Shown here: positions 58,803 to 64,000 of the stretch, piece after piece
Position numbering within the stretch: the stretch's first letter is position 1
How the letters are laid out: every line of letters starts with the position of its first letter
From: Methylobacterium sp. Leaf104
Lineage (GTDB): Bacteria; Pseudomonadota; Alphaproteobacteria; Rhizobiales; Beijerinckiaceae
NCBI RefSeq assembly: GCF_001422885.1
Contig: NZ_LMMZ01000001.1
Coordinates: 624,565 to 688,564 of the forward strand
DNA: 64,000 nt
Reading direction: 5' to 3'
Notes under the pieces: generated by a model
What the model was told of the DNA's origin: nothing
The model's database searches: none
What the model saw: the letters and a program-made list of their open reading frames with translations, nothing else
Position numbers and translations under genes: made by a program

Positions 58803-59930
58803 TCAGGCCGCTCCGCCCGTCGTCTCCGCCAGCCAATCCACGACGGCGTCGAGGGCTTGGCGGTTCGAGGTGTCGCCGTTGCGGGTCGCCTCGAAGGTCG
58901 CGATCTGGCGCCCGGCACTGGTGCCGCGCTCGACGATGAGACGGGCCTGCGCGACTTCCCGTTCGCAGCCGAGGGCCGCCGCGTCTTCCGCGATGAGCGC
59001 GAGGAGGTTCTCGAGGGCCTGCGCGAAGGGCAGGGCCTCCTCGCTCGCCTCGTCGATCAACTCCGCCTCGGTGCCGCTGCGCTGGGCGCGCCACAGGTTC
59101 TCCTGGGCGAGCGCCCGCGAGACGCCGTCGAGCCCGGCATCGAGGTCCGGCCGGCGCACCACGAGGCGGACGAGGCAGCGGTAGAGGGCCGCGATGGTGA
59201 GGGCGTCCTCCAGCCGGGTGCAGGAATCGGCGATGCGGAGCTCCAGGGTCGGGAACTTGATCGAGGGGCGGAGCGACCACCACAGGAAGCTCGCATCCTG
59301 GATCGAGCCCGCGCGGGTCATGATGCGGACGTAGCGCTCGTAGGCGGCCTGATCGGCGAAGAGGTCCGGCAGGCCGGTGCGGGGCAGTTCGCCGAAGGCG
59401 CTGAGGCGATAGGCGCTGAGCCCCGTCGGCTTGCCCTGCCAGAACGGCGACGAGGCCGAGAGGGCGAGCAGCAGCGGCTGGTAGGGCAGGAGCCGGTTCA
59501 TCAGGTCGACGCGGGCGTCGGGGTCTGGCACCTCCACGTGGACATGCATGCCGCAGATCAGGCTGCGGCGCCCGGCGAGGCCGACATCGCGCAGGATGCC
59601 GCGGTAGCGGTCGCCCTTGGTGGGCAGCTGGCGCGCCCAGTCCGCCACCGGATGGGTGCCGGCGGCGAAGACCAGGAGGCCGTGCTCGCGCCCGAGCTTG
59701 GCCAGGGCCGAGCGCTGGCGGGCGAGCACGTCGCGCGCCTGCGCGAAGTCGGTGGAGGGCGGCGTGCAGACCTCGACCTGGCACTGCAGCAATTCGCGCC
59801 CGATCTCGGGCAGTTCCTCGCCGGCCTGGACGTGGAAGGGCTTCACCGAGCGGCGCGGCGTGCCGCGCGTCTCGGCATCCGCCAGGAAGTATTCCTCCTC
59901 GATGCCGAAACGGTAGGGGGTCGAGGTCAT
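58803..59930 (-). CDS. Carboxylate-amine ligase, YbdK type (GCS2 family)
   Basis: 375 residues from ATG 59930 (MTSTPYRFGIEEEYFL). The glutamate-cysteine ligase 2 family shows the ATP/metal motif GIEEEYF and ICGMHVHVEVPDP, and LELRIADSCT late. The E. coli homologue YbdK has weak gamma-glutamylcysteine synthetase activity; the true reaction is unsettled. It ends the minus-strand run cvpA-purF-SDR-dmrA-ybdK. A longer frame from 60044 adds an Arg/Gly-rich segment that overlaps the dmrA coding end and is unlikely. Confidence 0.9.
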   Translation of the reverse strand: MTSTPYRFGIEEEYFLADAETRGTPRRSVKPFHVQAGEELPEIGRELLQCQVEVCTPPSTDFAQARDVLARQRSALAKLGREHGLLVFAAGTHPVADWARQLPTKGDRYRGILRDVGLAGRRSLICGMHVHVEVPDPDARVDLMNRLLPYQPLLLALSASSPFWQGKPTGLSAYRLSAFGELPRTGLPDLFADQAAYERYVRIMTRAGSIQDASFLWWSLRPSIKFPTLELRIADSCTRLEDALTIAALYRCLVRLVVRRPDLDAGLDGVSRALAQENLWRAQRSGTEAELIDEASEEALPFAQALENLLALIAEDAAALGCEREVAQARLIVERGTSAGRQIATFEATRNGDTSNRQALDAVVDWLAETTGGAA

Positions 59931-59967
59931 CGGGAGCCTTGTGGAATGGGTCGCTCCCCTCAACCCG

Positions 59968-60387
59968 TCAGGCGCCCGTTTGTGCCCGCGCGGGGCCGCC
60001 GACGAGCCAGGCCGGGTCGAACCAGCGGTCGGCCTCGCCGTCATAGGGCAGCCGGGTGATGTCCCAGTGCTGGATGTACTTCGCGTAGACGTCCCAGACC
60101 GCGATGCCGCCGCCGACGAAGATCCGTCGTCCGGGATAGCGCGCCAGCACGGCCTCCGGGTCCTCGTGGCTGCGGATGACGTCGATGGTGCGGTCCTTGA
60201 ACGCGAAGTCCGGCACCGAGGCGATCGTCTTCGGCCCGGCGATCAGGACGTGGCCCATGGTGACGGCGAAGAACCGCGTCACGTCCTCGACGAAGAGCGG
60301 GTCGGTGTTGCCCTCCCAGGGCAGGTGCCCGTTCAGGCCGAGCTGCCCGCGAAGGCCGATGGCGCAGATGCAGCGAACGTCGATCAT
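59968..60387 (-). CDS. dmrA: Dihydromethanopterin reductase DmrA (DHFR-like)
   Basis: 139 residues, MIDVRCICAIGLRGQLGLNGHLPWEGNTDP. It has the dihydrofolate-reductase fold (PW motif, MGHVLIAGPKT in place of the usual MGRKT, RRIFVGGGIAVWDVY near the NADPH site) but is short and differs at the pterin-binding face. From memory it closely matches the M. extorquens AM1 enzyme that reduces dihydromethanopterin to tetrahydromethanopterin, the C1 carrier for formaldehyde oxidation. A variant DHFR is the alternative. It lies 40 bp after the SDR gene. Confidence 0.85.
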   Translation of the reverse strand: MIDVRCICAIGLRGQLGLNGHLPWEGNTDPLFVEDVTRFFAVTMGHVLIAGPKTIASVPDFAFKDRTIDVIRSHEDPEAVLARYPGRRIFVGGGIAVWDVYAKYIQHWDITRLPYDGEADRWFDPAWLVGGPARAQTGA

Positions 60388-60427
60388 GGGCGTCTCGGGG
60401 AGCGGGGAGGCGGGACGGCGTCCGGCG

Positions 60428-61177
60428 TCAGCACGCCATCTGCGGCGTCAGGATGCGGTCGCTCGGGAAATCGTAGATCTTGCCGGATTCCGCGAAGTCC
60501 GAGCTCGCGAGGCGCACGAAGTGCGGCGCGAGGTCGTCCGGGGTCTTCAGGGTCATCTCGTCCTCGCCCGGCATCGCCGCCTTGCGCATCGCGGTCCGCA
60601 GGGGGCCGGGATTGAGCAGCATGGCCCGCACGGGAGTCGTGGCCGTCTCCGCCGCATAGGTGCGGACCAGCGCGTCGAGGGCGGCCTTGGAGACCGAGTA
60701 GGGTCCCCAATAGGCCCGGCACTTCTGCGCGGCGCCGGAGGTGACGAAGATGGCCCGGCCCGCATCGGAGGCCCGCAGCAGCGGATCGAACGAGCGGATC
60801 AGGCGGTAATTCGCCGTCACGTTGATCTCCATCACCTGCGCCCAGGTCTTCGGCGTCACGTGCCCGATCGGCGTCAGGTTGCCGAGGATGCCGGCATTGC
60901 CGACCAGGATGTCGAGCCGCTTCCAGCGCTCGTGGATGCCCGCACCCAGGCGGTCGATGGCGTCGTAATCCGTCAGGTCGAGGGGCACGAGGGTGGCGCT
61001 CCCGCCGACGCCCCGGATGGCGTCGTCGAGCTCCTCCAATCCCCCTTGCGTCCGGGCGACGGCGACGATGTGGGCGCCGGCCTCCGCCAGGGCGAGGGCG
61101 GCGGCGCGCCCGATGCCGCGCGAGGCGCCGGTGACGACGGCGAGGCGGCCGGCGAGCGGCTGGGTCGGGCTGGTCAT
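60428..61177 (-). CDS. SDR family oxidoreductase
   Basis: 249 residues. Classical short-chain dehydrogenase: cofactor motif VTGASRGIGRAAALALAEAG (TGxxxGxG), NAG at VGNAGILG, catalytic Ser in FVTSGAAQK and Tyr-x-x-x-Lys in YSVSKAAL. The basic residue after the second strand (AVARTQ) suggests NADP(H). Substrate unknown. It starts 7 bp after the purF stop, so it is in the same transcript, and dmrA follows. Confidence 0.93.
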   Translation of the reverse strand: MTSPTQPLAGRLAVVTGASRGIGRAAALALAEAGAHIVAVARTQGGLEELDDAIRGVGGSATLVPLDLTDYDAIDRLGAGIHERWKRLDILVGNAGILGNLTPIGHVTPKTWAQVMEINVTANYRLIRSFDPLLRASDAGRAIFVTSGAAQKCRAYWGPYSVSKAALDALVRTYAAETATTPVRAMLLNPGPLRTAMRKAAMPGEDEMTLKTPDDLAPHFVRLASSDFAESGKIYDFPSDRILTPQMAC

Positions 61178-61184
61178 CCTGCGC

Positions 61185-62675
61185 TCAATCGGCTTCGGCG
61201 AGCATGGCGAGGCGGCGCGGACCGGCGATGGCGAGGTCGGTCAGGCCGGTCGGGTAGTCGCCGGTGAAGCAATGGTCGGTGTATTGCGGGCAGGCCTCGT
61301 CGCGGCGCTCTTCGCCCATCGCCTTGTAGAGCCCGTCGATGGACAGGAAGGCCAGTGAATCGGCGCCGATGTAGCGGCGCATGCCCTCGAGATCGTGGGT
61401 GGCGGCGAGCAGCTTCTCCCGCTCCGGCGTGTCGATGCCGTAGAAGTCCGGGTAGGTGATCGGCGGCGAGGCGATCCGGAAATGCACCTCGCAGGCGCCG
61501 GCCTCGCGCATCATGCGCACGATCTTCACCGAGGTGGTGCCGCGCACGAGGCTGTCGTCGACCAGCACGATGCGCTTGCCCTCCACCACCGCCCGGTTGG
61601 CCGAGTGCTTCATGCGCACGCCGAGCTCGCGCACCGACTGGGTCGGCTGGATGAAGGTGCGCCCGACATAGTGGTTGCGGATGATGCCCATCTCGAAGGG
61701 CAGGCCGGTCTCCTGCGCGAAGCCCAGCGCCGCCGGCACGCCCGAATCCGGCACCGGGATGACCACGTCGGCGGCGGTGGCCGATTCCCGGGCGAGCTCG
61801 TGGCCGATGTTCTTGCGCACGGCGTAGACGCTCTTGCCGTTCACCACCGAATCCGGCCGGGCGAAGTAGATGTACTCGAAGATGCACGGGCGCATCGGCT
61901 GCGCCGGGGCGAAGCGGATCGACTCGATGCCCTCTTCCGAGATCACCACGATCTCGCCGTTCTCGACGTCGCGGATGAACTTGGCGCCGATGATGTCGAG
62001 CGCACAGGTCTCGGAGGCGAGGATGTAGCGGCCATCGAGCTCGCCGAGCACCAGGGGGCGGATGCCCAGGGGATCGCGGGCGCCGATGAGCTTCTTGTTG
62101 GTCAGGGCCACGATGGCGTAGGCGCCCTCGATCTGGCGCAGGGCCTCGGTGAAGCGCTCGACGATGCGCGGCGCCCGGGAGCGCGCGGCGAGGTGCAGGA
62201 TCACCTCGGTGTCGGAGGTCGACTGGGTGATCGCGCCGTCGCGCACGAGGTCGCGGCGGATCGACAGGGCGTTGGTCAGGTTGCCGTTATGGGCGACGGC
62301 GAGGCCGCCGCTGGCGAGCTCGGCGAAGAGCGGCTGCACGTTGCGCAGGATGGTGCCGCCGGTGGTGGAGTAGCGGACGTGGCCGATGGCGGCCGGGCCT
62401 TCGAGATGCTCGATGGTCGAGCGGTCCGAGAACGAATCGCCGACGAGGCCGGGCCGGCGCTCGGAATGGAACACGGCACCGTCGAAGGAGACGATGCCGG
62501 CCGCCTCCTGGCCGCGATGCTGCAGGGCGTGCAGGCCGAGGGCGACGATGGCGGAGGCATCCGGATGTCCGAAGATGCCGAAGACGCCGCACTCCTCGCG
62601 CAGCGTATCGCCGTCGCGGTCGAGCCCGTCCACGACCTCGACGGGGGGGCGGGCGCTCGACTTGGCTACAGACAT
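61185..62675 (-). CDS. purF: Amidophosphoribosyltransferase PurF
   Basis: First step of purine synthesis, PRPP to phosphoribosylamine. 496 residues from ATG 62675 (MSVAKSSARP). The Ntn glutaminase nucleophile is Cys29 in EECGVFGIFG, so a 28-residue propeptide must be removed. The PRPP loop is IVLVDDSLVRGTTS. Of the four Fe-S cysteines of the Bacillus enzyme, ETCALDIIGA keeps one and DHCFTGDYP another, but Asp (in YPDFYGID) and Thr (in YTDHC) replace the other two, so a cluster is unlikely. cvpA lies upstream as in E. coli. Confidence 0.97.
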   Translation of the reverse strand: MSVAKSSARPPVEVVDGLDRDGDTLREECGVFGIFGHPDASAIVALGLHALQHRGQEAAGIVSFDGAVFHSERRPGLVGDSFSDRSTIEHLEGPAAIGHVRYSTTGGTILRNVQPLFAELASGGLAVAHNGNLTNALSIRRDLVRDGAITQSTSDTEVILHLAARSRAPRIVERFTEALRQIEGAYAIVALTNKKLIGARDPLGIRPLVLGELDGRYILASETCALDIIGAKFIRDVENGEIVVISEEGIESIRFAPAQPMRPCIFEYIYFARPDSVVNGKSVYAVRKNIGHELARESATAADVVIPVPDSGVPAALGFAQETGLPFEMGIIRNHYVGRTFIQPTQSVRELGVRMKHSANRAVVEGKRIVLVDDSLVRGTTSVKIVRMMREAGACEVHFRIASPPITYPDFYGIDTPEREKLLAATHDLEGMRRYIGADSLAFLSIDGLYKAMGEERRDEACPQYTDHCFTGDYPTGLTDLAIAGPRRLAMLAEAD

Positions 62676-62783
62676 GATGATGTCGTTCCCTGCTTGGCCC
62701 CGCACGAATCCCCGCCCAGGCACCGTCAGATGACCGTCATGTAATCGGCCTTCGCGCCGCAACCAAGCGCGCGGCGACGCAGG

Positions 62784-63389
62784 TCAGCGTCGCGGGGCGG
62801 GCGTGGCTGGCGCCTCGGTGCGGCGCTGGGCCGGGATTTCGCCCTCCGGCGGCTCGACGGGGTCGGCCGGCGCCTCGCCCTTCGGCTTCTTGAACTGCTT
62901 GAGCAGACCTTCCGGATTCTCCGGCAGCTGCGCCACCAGGGCGTCGCCGGACTTCTCCAGCATCGGGCGGCTGCGGGCCTCCGAGGCCCAGGGCGGCATC
63001 TTGCCCTGCACCAGCCAAGCCAGGAACACCCAGCCGATCACGCAGATCAGGAAGCCGCGGCCGGCCCCGAACAGGAAGCCCAGCGACCGGTCGATCGCGC
63101 CGATGCGCGAATCGAGGATCATGTCCGACACCTTCACGGTGATGATGGACACCACGATCAGCGTCACGAGGAAGATCGCGGCGATCGAGGCCACCAGGGC
63201 GACGGTGGCGTTCGTCACGTGCTGGCTGACGGTGGGCAGCAGCAGCGGATGGAATTTCCAGGCGATGGCGGCGGCCGCGACCCAGGCGATGATGGCGAGC
63301 ACCTCGCGGGTCGCACCGCGCACGGCAGCCAACAGCGCCGAGACCACGACGATACCCAGCACGACGAGATCGAGAACGGAGAACGGCAT
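62784..63389 (-). CDS. cvpA: CvpA family membrane protein
   Basis: 201 residues, MPFSVLDLVVLGIVVVSALLAAVRGATREVL. Four membrane helices fill residues 5-135, including the conserved RGxxRE in the first loop and DRSLGFLFGAGRGFLICVIGW. The C-terminal 60 residues are hydrophilic, Pro/Glu-rich and probably disordered. The name comes from colicin V production; the family role is unsettled. It lies 108 bp upstream of purF. Confidence 0.94.
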   Translation of the reverse strand: MPFSVLDLVVLGIVVVSALLAAVRGATREVLAIIAWVAAAAIAWKFHPLLLPTVSQHVTNATVALVASIAAIFLVTLIVVSIITVKVSDMILDSRIGAIDRSLGFLFGAGRGFLICVIGWVFLAWLVQGKMPPWASEARSRPMLEKSGDALVAQLPENPEGLLKQFKKPKGEAPADPVEPPEGEIPAQRRTEAPATPAPRR

Positions 63390-63554
63390 CTCTGACGATT
63401 GTCACTTCATGGGGCGGAGCGGCGACGATGACCGGATCGTGCGGCTTCCCCCGGCCGCGGCCCTGTATATCCTGCGGAAACTCGGCCGTCACCCTGGCGT
63501 GAAGGCCCAATCCCGCCCGGGTTCAGCGCCTGTTCCCGGCGGCCCGAGGATGAC

Positions 63555-64000
63555 ATGACCGCATCGCCGCGCGTTTCCGGACGGCAATACCTCGTGCCCA
63601 TCGCGGGGTTGTTCAGTGGTGTGCTGATCGTCTCGCTGATCCTGGCCGGCAAGATCGTCTCCTTGGCCGGCCTCACCTTCAGCGCGGCGGTGATCGTCTT
63701 CCCGCTCTCCTACCTGTTCGGCGACATCCTCACCGAGGTCTACGGCTATGCCAGCGCCCGACGGGTCGTGTGGGCGGGGTTCGCGGCGCAGATCGTCTGG
63801 ATCGGGAGCTACACGATCGCGGCGGCGCTTCCGCCGGCACCGTTCTGGCCGCATCAGGCCGCCTTCGAGGCCGTGCTCGGCGCGACGCCGCGCCTGGCGC
63901 TCGCCGGCATGGCCGCCTACCTCGTCGGCGAATTCGCCAATGCCTACGTGCTGGCCAGGCTGAAGCTGCGCTTCGCCGGCGCCCATCTGGCGGCGCGGCT
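63555..64000 (+). CDS. Queuosine precursor transporter YhhQ family, 5' part
   Basis: Cut by the window edge after 148 codons. Start ATG 63555 (MTASPRVSGRQYLVPIAGLFSG), with CGAGGA just upstream. Hydrophobic helices and the motif FPLSYLFGDILTEVYGYASARRVVWAGFAAQ identify the COG1738/YhhQ family, which imports 7-cyano-7-deazaguanine or related precursors of the tRNA base queuosine. It is divergent from cvpA over 165 bp. I see no convincing preQ1 riboswitch in the leader. Confidence 0.92.
   Translation, partial: MTASPRVSGRQYLVPIAGLFSGVLIVSLILAGKIVSLAGLTFSAAVIVFPLSYLFGDILTEVYGYASARRVVWAGFAAQIVWIGSYTIAAALPPAPFWPHQAAFEAVLGATPRLALAGMAAYLVGEFANAYVLARLKLRFAGAHLAAR

Noticed and set aside
63390..63554. 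preQ1 riboswitch before the YhhQ-family gene
   Set aside because: I looked for the short pseudoknot pattern with its A-rich tail and did not find it. A covariance-model search would settle this.

Overview
The window is a high-GC alphaproteobacterial chromosome segment, most likely from Methylobacterium or Methylorubrum (Hyphomicrobiales). Three things point there: GC-rich third codon positions almost throughout; alphaproteobacterial gene orders (hisB-DUF2628-hisH-hisA-hisF-hisE-coaA, fbcFBC, cvpA-purF); and a dihydrofolate-reductase-like gene that closely resembles dihydromethanopterin reductase DmrA, an enzyme of the methanopterin-based C1 metabolism of these methylotrophs. No insertion sequence, prophage, integron or CRISPR array was seen. 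This is core chromosome with a few accessory genes.

Layout. 1-6.7 kb: the start of a small membrane protein gene, carA (minus), divergent yqeY, then dnaG and rpoD in the classic macromolecular-synthesis order, closed by a clear intrinsic terminator. 6.9-12.5 kb: a class III adenylate cyclase, then a TPP riboswitch driving thiO-thiS-thiG-thiE, and a nitronate monooxygenase. 12.5-18.3 kb (minus): map and radC, followed by a four-gene Anbu cluster (ATP-grasp, alpha-E, transglutaminase-like, Anbu protease). This cluster is the most intriguing system here: the family is recognisable but its substrate and biological role are poorly understood. 18.5-24.7 kb: a zinc-finger protein, an FAD monooxygenase, tRNA-Leu(TAA), a DUF4336 protein, two small proteins, a single-domain globin, an L,D-transpeptidase and a membrane diguanylate cyclase.

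25-35 kb is uptake and central carbon metabolism: a SulP transporter, edd-eda (Entner-Doudoroff), a DctA-type dicarboxylate symporter, and two paralogous orphan amino-acid binding proteins flanking a strongly terminated porin gene. 35-38.7 kb (minus): a TerC membrane protein translationally coupled to a cytoplasmic multi-PAS hybrid histidine kinase. 39-42 kb: the cytochrome bc1 operon, followed by mtnP. 43-48 kb: late histidine genes ending in coaA, with five GTG start codons. 48-54.6 kb: thpR-tesA, divergent from a YbbA/YbbP-like ABC exporter, then an aldo/keto reductase divergent from a LysR regulator. 54.6-64 kb: a secreted beta-propeller-like protein, NnrU, a YfgM-like protein, der, and a minus-strand run cvpA-purF-SDR-dmrA-ybdK. 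The window ends inside a YhhQ-family transporter gene.

Within genes, two oddities stand out. The DnaG zinc-binding site has lost three of its four ligands, and the 3' quarter of dnaG changes abruptly to AT-ending codons. Calls rest on reading translations and motifs only; no database search was possible.
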